Shown: positions 1 through 6,984, counted from the stretch's first letter. The stretch is 32,126 nucleotides of DNA from Accumulibacter sp. (GCA_017302455.1 JAFLDO010000049.1:1-32126), one strand, 5' to 3'. Numbers and translations are program-made. The notes: generated by a model from the letters alone, not told the origin.

Positions 1-299
1 ACTCATCAAGAACCTCGTCCAGATAAAACCAAACCGGTCATACCCCAGGAAATTCACCCAAAAACCACATTTATCACACGCTTACAAAAGTGGAGTATGA
101 CAAGGTTCTGATAGGTTGGGAGCATTGGAAGCGCAACCCGCAGCCGACTACGAGTTCGATCAGCATATCGCGTGGTAGGACACAAGACGAACAGACTCAC
201 TCGTCGGGGGCGACTCGTGCCTGTGGTCATCTGAGCGGCAAACTTCCGACGCCCAGATGACCACAGGCACAGACAACGGCCTTTCCGGAGCTGGTTTTT
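1..299. other. No confident gene; low-GC debris at the window edge
   Basis: I see no recognisable gene here. Plus frame 1 is open from the window edge to a TGA ending at 111 (about 36 codons) and could be the tail of a gene starting outside the window, but it matches nothing I know. The base composition is clearly more AT-rich than the window from 4600 onward, like the cassette that follows. The only clear structure is the inverted repeat at 217-270. Confidence 0.5.
217..270. repeat. Perfect 17-bp inverted repeat (hairpin)
   Basis: The left arm GTGCCTGTGGTCATCTG (217-233) is exactly complementary to 254-270, with a 20-nt spacer. It lies in gene-free DNA about 410 bp before the AAA+ cassette. 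No T-run follows, so a classical terminator is unlikely. A mobile-element end, a REP-like palindrome or an RNA hairpin are all possible. Confidence 0.7.
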
Positions 300-399
300 A
301 TGGGCGCTCAGGAATCCTGGGCACGAAAGTCACGATTGACACGGACGGGAACGGTCGAGATACTTCCAAAAATGGCATTGAAATTCGTGCCCTCCGGCG

Positions 400-567
400 G
401 CAGCGTCGGGGAGTTCGAACGCTTGCTCGACCTTGAGGTTCGGCAGACCTTCGATTTCGAGGATGCGGCTGGAGAAGACGTTCTTCTTGCCCTTCTTCTC
501 GACGGTCAAGAGGCCCCTTGATGGCGTACAGCGGAATGGCGTTGACCAGGTGACGCAGAGTGATGCC
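400..567 (-). pseudogene. acnB: Aconitate hydratase B (acnB) internal fragment
   Basis: Read on the minus strand, the segment encodes [17 protein letters not shown] and then, after a frame change, [20 protein letters not shown] followed by [15 protein letters not shown]. This is the internal AcnB stretch preceding the conserved '(S/T)DASAERSAAG' segment. At the frame change the expected AAG-CAG-GGC appears as AAG-GGGC, so two bases are missing. Homology stops abruptly after AFEL (near 400) and before GITL (near 567). AcnB is about 860 residues long and only about 55 codons remain, so this is a decayed remnant with no function. It shows that the region has captured or lost core-genome DNA. The identification is from remembered family sequence, but the match is long and specific. 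Confidence 0.8.
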
Positions 568-638
568 CGGTCTCTGCGCACTAGCGGCCGGACCAAAATG
601 GCACTAAACTTCGCTACAGATTGTTCACAGAAAATGCG

Positions 639-655
639 TATAGAATAGAGTTCTA
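639..655 (+). promoter_or_regulatory. Possible -10 region and small dyad before the AAA+ cassette
   Basis: A TAGAAT hexamer (641-646) resembles a sigma-70 -10 box and forms the left half of a dyad TAGAA-N5-TTCTA (641-655), about 30 bp before the ATG at 683. No well-spaced -35 box is evident. The local AT richness fits a promoter, but this is a weak call. Confidence 0.25.
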
Positions 656-682
656 TCCGCCCAGACCCGCCGTAAATCAACT

Positions 683-1291
683 ATGAAACACCTTGAGACG
701 CAGCCCGCAGAGCAAATCGCGCACGAACCGCGGCCCCAGAAAGGCCCGATGTCCAGATTGAATCTCCTTCTGGTCACCGGGCTATTGATCGCTGGAACAG
801 GCTACGCCATGACCGCATGGTGGAATCCTTTGCCAGCCGACCGCGTCACAGAAAAAGAAAAGGCTGAACTGATAACCGGATTCACCCACCTGAGAACAAT
901 AGCAGTAGAGCAAGTCAAGGATCATGATGTTGATGCAGCACTTGATACGATGCGTCTCGACCCAAGTTTACGTCAAGCCATGAAGCACACGCTGGATAGA
1001 AAGGCCCCCGGGTCATCGCCCACGGTATTAGCTAGAATCACCGTCTGGGATTTCGCCTCGCAAGATGGCGATGTCGTGCGCCTTTCTTCGGCAGGATATG
1101 CAATCGACGTAGCCCTGCTAAATGAACCAACCATCGTCACGCTCCCCATAGACGCCAGCCAAACCATTCAGATAACCGGAGCACACGATGGCGGCGGCGG
1201 GATAACACTTGGCGTTCGAAACGGCGCGGGAAAGGTTTCACTCCCCCTAATAACGGAAGGGCAAGCTATAAGTTTGCCCGTCAATTTCTAG
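683..1291 (+). CDS. Membrane-anchored protein of unknown function, first gene of AAA+ cassette
   Basis: This 202-residue protein has one clear transmembrane segment at about residues 26-47, preceded by a polar N-terminus; the remainder is predicted periplasmic. Its C-terminal half (about 115-202) looks like a beta-sandwich, with WDFASQDGD near its start and a glycine-rich GAHDGGGGITLG stretch. I do not recognise a named family. The ATG at 683 has a poor ribosome-binding site. An in-frame ATG at 749, just before the membrane segment, has AAAGG eight bases upstream and may be the true start. The stop is a TAG (1289-1291) in the same frame as the next gene, which begins 10 bp later, so the two are probably co-translated. 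The lower GC suggests acquisition by transfer. Confidence 0.75.
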   Translation: MKHLETQPAEQIAHEPRPQKGPMSRLNLLLVTGLLIAGTGYAMTAWWNPLPADRVTEKEKAELITGFTHLRTIAVEQVKDHDVDAALDTMRLDPSLRQAMKHTLDRKAPGSSPTVLARITVWDFASQDGDVVRLSSAGYAIDVALLNEPTIVTLPIDASQTIQITGAHDGGGGITLGVRNGAGKVSLPLITEGQAISLPVNF

Positions 1292-1300
1292 GCACCAGCG

Positions 1301-2545
1301 TTGCTACACAGTCTCCAGCGTTATGTACCTCTGTTGTTTGCACTGGTACTGCTGATTGCCTTGTTCAAGTTCCTTCAGGATATCTGGCCTGATCGATCAA
1401 CTGCAACCAGTCTTCTTAACGGTGTGCGCGGCATGTTCTGGTATTTTGCCTGCGCAGCAACCATTGGCTGGCTGTTGTTGGTCCTTGGCTGGCTATATTC
1501 ACGCGAAAAACTTCCTTCACTTTTCCTCCGGCCAACACTCATGGATATCTTGGACCGACTGACCAATAGGCAAGTTATTGAAGACAGGCTACCCGAACTT
1601 GAAGCTGCCACTTATCTTGATGCCGAAAGTCTCTCACGGGCACTTAAACAACGGATAATTGGCCAGGACTCGGTTTGTACCGACATCGCCGCCCAAATCA
1701 GACGTCGTTTGGCGCTGTCTCGCCGCGGTAAGCCAGTCGGAATATTTCTTTTCGCCGGTCCGCCGGGAACCGGAAAGACTTTCTTGGCGAAAGTTCTTGC
1801 CCAGGAACTTGACCGCGAACTATTGCATCTGGACATGGCACAATTTGCAGCAGGAAGCCATTCGTTGTCACAACTGTTTGGCATGAGTAAAGGCTATGTT
1901 GGCTCAGACAGCTATGGCAAACTCACTGGCGGTTTGCGCGACACGCCCAATGCGGTGGTCTTGCTGGATGAAATAGAGAAGGCCCACCCCGACGTATTGA
2001 AAGCCTTTTTGACGGCTTGGAATGACGGCTTCGTAACCGAGCGCTCCGACGGAAAAATCGTCTCGACTACTGGCGCGATTTTCGTTTTAACCAGCAACGC
2101 GGCAACCGAACGTCTCGGTATGCTGGCCACACAGTATGCTGGAGACCCAGAATCGATGCGCACCGCTGCGGTGAATACCCTGCGAGAAGCGCAATTCGCC
2201 CCCGAAGTGCTCAACAGAATCGATCGGATATTTGTTTTCCGCACATTGGAGGGACTTGATATCGCCCGGGTATCGGCGCTCGAAATAGAACAAATGATCA
2301 GTAGCTACGGGCTTGAAGTCGCCGAGCAAGGAATCGACCCAAACATTGTGCTGATGTTGATGGTCCGACACAAGAAACTCGGCACCGTTGGATCATCAAG
2401 GGATCTGGTGCGGGCAATCGAAGAACAGCTTGCAGACTCTCTGATAGAAGCCAGAAGGAAGGGTTTTACGCGCATCTCTCTCGTGCAGACCGAGAGCCAA
2501 GGAATTGTTGCCCGCGCGGTACGCGCATCACCAGAAGTCAGCTAA
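1301..2545 (+). CDS. Membrane-anchored ClpB-D2-like AAA+ unfoldase
   Basis: This 414-residue protein has two N-terminal transmembrane helices (about 8-24 and 46-66) followed by one Clp/Hsp100-type AAA+ module. Visible parts are Walker A GPPGTGKT (153-160), the aromatic pore-loop motif GYVG (198-201), Walker B VVLLDEIEKAH (219-229), sensor 1 TSN (264-266), the arginine-finger segment PEVLNRID (Arg306) and a sensor-2-like GSSRDLVRAI (Arg367). The layout matches the D2 ring of ClpB/ClpA, but the N-domain, D1 ring and middle domain are absent and replaced by membrane helices. By family knowledge it should thread or remodel proteins using ATP, here at the inner membrane. The start is uncertain: TTG 1301 has no convincing ribosome-binding site and lies in the same frame as the upstream gene, after its TAG. 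The partner is probably the gene at 2549. Confidence 0.85.
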   Translation: MLHSLQRYVPLLFALVLLIALFKFLQDIWPDRSTATSLLNGVRGMFWYFACAATIGWLLLVLGWLYSREKLPSLFLRPTLMDILDRLTNRQVIEDRLPELEAATYLDAESLSRALKQRIIGQDSVCTDIAAQIRRRLALSRRGKPVGIFLFAGPPGTGKTFLAKVLAQELDRELLHLDMAQFAAGSHSLSQLFGMSKGYVGSDSYGKLTGGLRDTPNAVVLLDEIEKAHPDVLKAFLTAWNDGFVTERSDGKIVSTTGAIFVLTSNAATERLGMLATQYAGDPESMRTAAVNTLREAQFAPEVLNRIDRIFVFRTLEGLDIARVSALEIEQMISSYGLEVAEQGIDPNIVLMLMVRHKKLGTVGSSRDLVRAIEEQLADSLIEARRKGFTRISLVQTESQGIVARAVRASPEVS

Positions 2546-2548
2546 GCC

Positions 2549-4003
2549 ATGGCGGTGGAAGACGGGCTTTGGGAAACGTCGGCAGCCTGGCGATGGACGG
2601 TTGTCATTACCCTGCTGCTGTCTGGCCTCGCTTATTTGTTCAGCCCATGGCGGAATCAGGGAACGGGTACGCCTCCTCTTGCGACTTACAAGGCACCGCC
2701 AACAGTCGCCATTGGAAAAGCCAGCTTCAATCGCACTCAGCCAGCCAGTACATCGAATACTTCAGTCAGTACCGCCGCCTCCAGGTTGAATCCGGCTTTC
2801 GACGTCGGCCTTCCCTCGCTCAATTCCCCCTTTCCCCAAGGGACAGAAGTTCACATGATCGGCGTCTATCAAGGAGCACTTCCAAATGGGCAGAAGGAGC
2901 AGCCTTGGTGGGCCAAATGCATGGCCTTCAAAGACGACAGCACAGCTATGGCCGAGTGCCATAGCAAATACGCTGGTCTACGATCAACAAGATCGATATC
3001 GGTGGAGGTCAGCCGGTCACCTGCGCCAATGGTTCTGGTATTGATGTCCTACGACCCGGTATTGTGGAGAATATCAGTCAACCCGAGAAGTCGCATCGCG
3101 AAAATCATCCTTGCCGGTTACCACGGTCAGGATGTCGACGGAATAGCCAACAGTATCCCGGTTGAAGTTCGCACCCACGAAGCATCGCCATGTCGCAACT
3201 GCTCCCGGCAAGGGGAGTATTTTTACGCGTATAACCAGGACTCCAAGGAATTCGATGACGCTTCGAGAAAGATCCAGAAAATTACCGGCGTTGTCCAGAC
3301 CTCTTTCCAGGGAGGCTACCAAGCGGACCGTTTTGCAATCTCGGATACCACAACCGCGAACCGTACTCCAGCCAATTCGACTGACGACAAGGGCGACGTC
3401 TACACCGGAAATTCCTTCAAGGAACAGATACTGATTGCTGGACAAACCGTTTCGCTACCCACGGGAGATTGGCGCGGGCTTGCATATATCAACACCGCAT
3501 CGAAGCGTGGCCAGGATAAATTGGTGGCACTTGGCAAGTATGAGGGTCGCCGTTGCAGCGAAATGATCGCAATACGGATTCAGGTGGTTGCCGATTCCAG
3601 CGGGTTCCCGCAGTTTTCCGGCTGCAAGACTACCCCTCGTTATGCTGGTGATGTTCAAGTAAATGAATCCTTCGGACCGCAGATGTGCTACGAAGTAACC
3701 CATATGACAGACGCTTGGTCCCAGCCATTTCTTGCTTCAGTCGCCACCCAGATGGCGAGGCAAGGCAGCTCGCCTCCCACTACGGTGCTTGCCAGCAGTT
3801 TCCATAAAACAGATCGAAAGCTGTCAGTCGATTTGCTTCACTATGCCATTCCGGAAGATAGTCATATTGCGCGAAACGAAGACTGGAACTCCAGCATCTG
3901 GCATCCGAACAATATTGACAAGTCTGCCGAGCGCGGGCGTTTTACGCAAGAGAGAATTCAGTCTGCAACAACGTGGTACCAAATTTTCAGCCTTTCGCTC
4001 TGA
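2549..4003 (+). CDS. Large membrane-anchored periplasmic protein of unknown function
   Basis: This 484-residue protein has one transmembrane segment at about residues 15-33 and a long predicted periplasmic part. A low-complexity Ser/Thr/Pro linker (about 45-85) leads to a globular region with several cysteines, including the pair CRNC near residue 215, and conserved-looking blocks SYDPVLW and AGYHGQDVDG. I do not recognise an enzymatic motif. The ATG lies 3 bp after the TAA of the AAA+ gene, so the two are almost certainly translationally coupled. The protein is a good candidate for the unfoldase's partner or substrate-recognition subunit; that role is inferred from position only. GC content is low, as in the rest of the cassette. 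Confidence 0.75.
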   Translation: MAVEDGLWETSAAWRWTVVITLLLSGLAYLFSPWRNQGTGTPPLATYKAPPTVAIGKASFNRTQPASTSNTSVSTAASRLNPAFDVGLPSLNSPFPQGTEVHMIGVYQGALPNGQKEQPWWAKCMAFKDDSTAMAECHSKYAGLRSTRSISVEVSRSPAPMVLVLMSYDPVLWRISVNPRSRIAKIILAGYHGQDVDGIANSIPVEVRTHEASPCRNCSRQGEYFYAYNQDSKEFDDASRKIQKITGVVQTSFQGGYQADRFAISDTTTANRTPANSTDDKGDVYTGNSFKEQILIAGQTVSLPTGDWRGLAYINTASKRGQDKLVALGKYEGRRCSEMIAIRIQVVADSSGFPQFSGCKTTPRYAGDVQVNESFGPQMCYEVTHMTDAWSQPFLASVATQMARQGSSPPTTVLASSFHKTDRKLSVDLLHYAIPEDSHIARNEDWNSSIWHPNNIDKSAERGRFTQERIQSATTWYQIFSLSL

Positions 4004-4064
4004 CTTCCCGGAAGAATCATCGAGATACCTTGGTACGGCAGTCTCTGTTCGAGGGTCAAGGGCG

Positions 4065-4193
4065 GTCAAGGGCCCGGTGATGGACCGCCTGCAGCAGAGT
4101 GAGTTGCTCGGCAAGGAACTCAGCGGGCAGGTTTTCCTGAGCACCGTGCAGGCGTTTCGCTGCCTGGCTGAGCAGGTGTCACAGGCGGGCTGA
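4065..4193 (+). pseudogene. SulP-family anion transporter, C-terminal (STAS) fragment
   Basis: The frame encodes VKGPVMDRLQQSELLGKEL followed by SGQVFLSTVQAFRCL and a stop at 4191-4193. This resembles the last helix and strand of the STAS domain that ends SulP sulfate permeases ('KGPVMDRL..S.LL..L.G.VFLS...A...L'). Nothing upstream in the frame is SulP-like, so only about 42 codons survive. A second SulP piece, from the end of the membrane domain, lies beyond the reverse transcriptase at 6127-6260. The two pieces have the same orientation but reversed order relative to an intact gene. Confidence 0.65.
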
Positions 4194-4460
4194 ACGGTGC
4201 GCGTCCGCTCTTCGGGAAAGCTCCTCCATGACTCGCACATCGCCGGCATGAGCGAGAACGCAGGCGCGTAGGCGGGCACTCGTGCCTGCTACGGCTTTGT
4301 ACTTTGTGTCATGCGGCCGTTTCTTCATCGATCACCCGCCGCGTCTGAACAGTGGCGGCGCCACCGTTCGCGGCGATGTGCGCACGCGAGGCGTTTGGCG
4401 AAGGTCAGAACGGCAAGGCGGTGCGTGGCCCGAACGGCTTGCGGGAAAGTTCGTTGTCAT
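4194..4460. other. Gene-free stretch before the retron
   Basis: I find no supported coding region. The short open frames lack family resemblance and plausible starts. It contains the hairpin at 4272-4289 and a GTGGC-GGC-GCCAC hairpin near 4351-4363. Composition shifts here from the AT-richer cassette to the GC-rich sequence typical of the rest of the window. Confidence 0.5.
4272..4289 (+). terminator. Terminator-like hairpin after the SulP remnant
   Basis: GCGGGCA (4272-4278) pairs with TGCCTGC (4283-4289; one G-U pair) around a CTCG loop. The downstream sequence is only moderately T-rich, so efficient intrinsic termination is uncertain. It could be the original terminator of the lost sulP gene. 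Confidence 0.4.
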
Positions 4461-4488
4461 TTGACTCGCTTCCTGCGGGTGCATTAGT
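4461..4488 (+). promoter_or_regulatory. Candidate sigma-70 promoter of the retron
   Basis: TTGACT (4461-4466) is a 5/6 match to the -35 box. The -10 region around 4482-4488 (CATTAG/ATTAGT) is weak but correctly placed. The predicted transcription start falls at about 4494-4500, exactly where the a1 repeat of the msr-msd locus begins. That agreement is the main reason for the call. Confidence 0.5.
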
Positions 4489-4495
4489 CTCTGTT

Positions 4496-4513
4496 CGTGG
4501 TGCGCCTCTCCAG
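4496..4513 (+). repeat. Retron a1 repeat
   Basis: This is the left arm of the inverted repeat that pairs with 4639-4655. It contains CGTGG, a two-base bulge TG, then CGCC and TCTCCAG. It begins at the predicted transcription start. Confidence 0.75.
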
Positions 4514-4586
4514 GTGGGTTCGGGCTGCAATTGGCTCGGCCATTCCAGGGTTACCCTGGAGTTCTTTCGGTAGTCGGCTTTTCGTT

Positions 4587-4625
4587 GCCTGAGCGGCTCA
4601 CGCCTGCGGCGTGTTCAGCTCAGGC
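4587..4625 (+). repeat. msd hairpin
   Basis: This is a nested hairpin: GCCTGAGC/GCTCAGGC as the outer stem, a 4-by-4 internal loop, then CACGCC-TGC-GGCGTG. It is the most stable element in the msd region and should be carried, as its complement, in the single-stranded DNA product. Confidence 0.75.
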
Positions 4626-4638
4626 GTCACACGACAGG

Positions 4639-4655
4639 CTGGAGAGGGCGCCACG
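4639..4655 (+). repeat. Retron a2 repeat, overlapping the RT ribosome-binding site
   Basis: This is the right arm of the a1/a2 stem. It contains the only good Shine-Dalgarno-like sequence (GAGGG, 4644-4648) for the TTG start at 4658, so forming the primer-template stem would hide the ribosome-binding site. Confidence 0.7.
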
Positions 4656-4657
4656 CT

Positions 4658-6112
4658 TTGATTTCTCAAGCCGCTATGGATGAGCTTTCTGATCGCTCCA
4701 GCTACGCGTCGGCAGCCCAGCGCCGGGTGGCGACCGCCTTGGCGCGCGCCTGCATGGCGGGTGAGGCGAGCCCTCCCGCGATGCGCGCAAGGGCGGAGCG
4801 CGTGCTCGGCCATCCCACGCCGTGGCTGGTGCCGCTGGCGCTGCATCTGCATTTCGAGTGTGCGCCGCCAGCGGGCGAAGTCTGGCACCCGCGGCAGCAT
4901 GATCAGGTCGTCGCGGCGATCCTCGCTTTCCCCGCTTTCCTGGCCGCTTTCGAGCAGCCTGAAGGAGCCCCGGGGGTGCGTGCCTACTACCCATTTCACC
5001 AGCCGATGGGACATCCGCCCGAGCCTTTGGCCGGGCTTCTCCTGCCGTCGTTGGCGACCATCGGTGATCTCGCGGACTGGCTGGAAATGACGCCTTCCCT
5101 GCTCGATTGGTACGCCGATGCGGCAGCGTGGTCTGTCCGTTCGCGCGTCGAAAAGCGCGATCACTACCATTCCCGCTGGGTGGCCAAGGCGGCAGGTGGA
5201 GCGCGCTTGATCGAGGCGCCCAAGGAGAATCTACGCTTCATTCAGCGCCGTATCCTGCGCGAAATCCTCAACCGGGTGCCGGTGCACGAAGCGGCACAGG
5301 GTTGCGTGCGGGGCCGCTCGGTGGTGGACAACGCGCGTCGGCACCTTGGCTCGGCACTCTTGTTGAAGCTGGATCTGCGCGATTTCTTTGTCGGTATCTC
5401 GGGTGCCCGCGTTCATGCGCTGTTTCGCACCCTCGGCTACCCGCGCGAGACGGCCCGCTATCTGACTGGCCTGACCACTCGCTGCAGCCCCGCCTGGCTG
5501 CTTCGCCAGGTTCCGCAAGAGGCGTATCCGAGTCCCGAGGAGCGCTGCCGGCGTCGCGATTGGGCACGCCAGTTCATGGGACGGCATCTGCCTCAGGGTG
5601 CGCCGACGTCGCCCGCGCTGGCCAACCTCTGCGCGTATCGTCTCGACCTGCGCCTGGCCGGCGCGGCACGCGAATGTCAGGCTGGCTACAGTCGCTACGT
5701 CGATGATCTGGTGTTTTCCTGTGCCGACGGAGACCTTGCCCGCGGCCGGCGCATCGTGTCGATGGTTCAGGAGATCATTCTGGAAGAGGGCTTCTCGCCA
5801 AACTGGCGCAAGACGCGACTGGCTCCTGCCTGCGCCAGCCAGCGCATTACCGGCCTGGTGGTGAATGAGCGGCTCAACCTGCCCCGTACCGAGTACGACA
5901 GGCTCAAGGCCATCCTCACCAATTGCCGCCGCCATGGACCGGCAAGCCAGAATCACCGCGGAGTGCCCGATTTTGGCGCCCATTTGCAGGGGCGACTGTC
6001 GTGGTTCCGGCAAGTCAATCCCGAACGCGGCGCGCGTCTGCAAGCGCTCTTCGATGCCGTGCCGTGGGAGCATGATCGACCTGACGACTCCGTGCCAGGT
6101 CTGGCGCGATGA
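4658..6112 (+). CDS. Retron-type reverse transcriptase with N-terminal extension
   Basis: This 484-residue protein has all hallmarks of retron reverse transcriptases from about residue 180. It shows RLIEAPK (183-189), motif A KLDLRDFF with catalytic Asp239, motif B PQGAPTSPALAN (312-323), motif C YVDD (347-350), GFSPNWRKTR (378-387) and the retron region-Y signature ITGLVVN (397-403, normally VTG). The thumb ends in HLQGRLSWFRQVNP. Residues 1-180 form an extension of unknown function. The length is close to the roughly 485-residue RTs of myxobacterial retrons and longer than the 300-400 residues of most E. coli ones. TTG 4658 has GAGGG nine bases upstream; ATG 4676 is the alternative. YVDD replaces the commoner YADD. 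No separate effector gene adjoins it, so toxicity or sensing may reside in the extension; this is inference. Confidence 0.9.
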   Translation: MISQAAMDELSDRSSYASAAQRRVATALARACMAGEASPPAMRARAERVLGHPTPWLVPLALHLHFECAPPAGEVWHPRQHDQVVAAILAFPAFLAAFEQPEGAPGVRAYYPFHQPMGHPPEPLAGLLLPSLATIGDLADWLEMTPSLLDWYADAAAWSVRSRVEKRDHYHSRWVAKAAGGARLIEAPKENLRFIQRRILREILNRVPVHEAAQGCVRGRSVVDNARRHLGSALLLKLDLRDFFVGISGARVHALFRTLGYPRETARYLTGLTTRCSPAWLLRQVPQEAYPSPEERCRRRDWARQFMGRHLPQGAPTSPALANLCAYRLDLRLAGAARECQAGYSRYVDDLVFSCADGDLARGRRIVSMVQEIILEEGFSPNWRKTRLAPACASQRITGLVVNERLNLPRTEYDRLKAILTNCRRHGPASQNHRGVPDFGAHLQGRLSWFRQVNPERGARLQALFDAVPWEHDRPDDSVPGLAR

Positions 6113-6126
6113 GCGCGGCAACGCCG

Positions 6127-6260
6127 GAGCGCTGCTTGCCAGCGTCGCTGGCGTGTTGCTGCTCGGCGTCGAAGAGGGCGTGATCCTCGGCGTCGTGCTG
6201 TCGCTCGCCACCCTGATCTGGCGCCCCAGTCGGCCGTGGGCCGTGTATTGCCGGCATCGG
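6127..6260 (+). pseudogene. SulP-family anion transporter, internal fragment
   Basis: Immediately after the RT stop, the next frame encodes GVLLLGVEEGVILGVVLSLA then TLIWRPSRP. This is the last membrane helix and cytoplasmic exit ('LLLGVE.GV..GV.LSL......SRP') of SulP transporters. After SRP the frame is broken; 'VGRV', expected next in SulP proteins, is recovered in another frame at about 6236. The STAS domain that should follow is absent here, but its last 42 codons lie upstream at 4065-4193. Confidence 0.7.
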
Positions 6261-6360
6261 CCGGAGCCCGGGATTGCCTGTCCTGGTGCCGCTGGATTTT
6301 CCCTTCCCTGGCCAGTAGCCTGGGAAGCTGCTCACGCGGCATCGATCGGCGCGTTCACAC

Positions 6361-6984
6361 TCAGCCGCGACCTGCCTTGCGACCGTCCATGCTCAGGCGA
6401 ACCAGATCGGCGATACTGCTGACGCGCAGCTTGGCCAGCAGTCTGGCCTTGTGTACCTCGACGGTGCGTGGACTGATGCCCAGCTTGCGCGCAATGTCCC
6501 GGTTGTGCTGGCCGGCCACCACCTGTTCCATGACTTCCGCTTCGCGTGGCGTCAAGGCCGCCAGCAGGTCCGCGGATTCGGCGTTGCGATCCCGATTGTC
6601 CCGTTGCGATCGCTGCCGCGCGAACGCCTCTTCGATGGCTCGCATCAGCCGGTCATGATCGATCGGCTTCTCCACGAAATCGACCGCCTGCGCGCGGAAG
6701 GCCTGCCGCGCCGAATCGACGTCGCCATGTCCCGTCATCACGATCACCGGCAGCCAGCAGCCGCTCTCGAGAAGATGCTTCTGTAAGGCCAGGCCGTTCA
6801 TTCCCGGCATGCGGATGTCGATGAGCAGGCAGCCGTACCAGTCCGGGCGGCGGGCCGCGAGGAAGCTCTCGGCGTCGGCAAACAGCGCGACGGTCAGACC
6901 GTGCAGACCGAGCAGCAGCCCCAGCGCATCGCGTACCGACGGATCGTCCTCGACGATGAAGACCGTGTTGACCTCATGTGCCAT
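6361..6984 (-). CDS. FixJ/NarL-type response regulator
   Basis: This 207-residue regulator has a receiver domain (about 6-120) with acidic residues EDD (12-14), phosphoacceptor Asp56 in LLIDIRMPG, Thr in VMTGHGD and Lys in VEKPID. A LuxR-type helix-turn-helix follows (about 140-200), with LTPREAEVM and NRDIARKLGISPRTVEVHKA. The signature is FixJ-like. The ATG at 6984 overlaps the kinase stop by 11 bases, so kinase and regulator are translationally coupled. The pair diverges from the pst operon. Two similar 17-bp dyads in the divergent region (8629-8645 and 8704-8720) are candidate binding sites. The regulated process is not evident; FixJ relatives control respiration, denitrification or alcohol oxidation as well as nitrogen fixation. 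Confidence 0.9.
   Translation of the reverse strand: MAHEVNTVFIVEDDPSVRDALGLLLGLHGLTVALFADAESFLAARRPDWYGCLLIDIRMPGMNGLALQKHLLESGCWLPVIVMTGHGDVDSARQAFRAQAVDFVEKPIDHDRLMRAIEEAFARQRSQRDNRDRNAESADLLAALTPREAEVMEQVVAGQHNRDIARKLGISPRTVEVHKARLLAKLRVSSIADLVRLSMDGRKAGRG

Larger units (their letters stand above)
4496..4655 (+). ncRNA. Retron msr-msd non-coding RNA
   Basis: The sequence before the reverse transcriptase has the retron primer-template layout. The a1 (4496-4513) and a2 (4639-4655) repeats form a 16-bp stem with one 1-nt and one 2-nt bulge: CGTGG/CCACG, CGCC/GGCG and TCTCCAG/CTGGAGA. The msr part has hairpins TGGC-TCG-GCCA (4532-4542, extendable) and TCCAGGG-TTA-CCCTGGA (4544-4560). The msd part has a long hairpin: an outer 8-bp stem (4587-4594 with 4618-4625) and an inner stem CACGCC-TGC-GGCGTG (4599-4613). 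The priming guanosine is expected immediately 3' of a1 (G4513 or G4514). If reverse transcription runs from the a2 boundary to near 4575, the msDNA would be about 60-65 nt, within the known range. The structure is seen in the sequence; msDNA production is inferred. Confidence 0.8.

Noticed and set aside
300-521. Small plus-strand gene at the aconitase remnant
   Set aside because: It is the antisense shadow of the acnB fragment and has no ribosome-binding site.
4598-6211. Long open frames on the minus strand opposite the reverse transcriptase (190 and 326 codons)
   Set aside because: The plus frame carries all RT motifs. The antisense frames are Arg/Ala/His-rich, lack family resemblance and follow from high GC at third positions.
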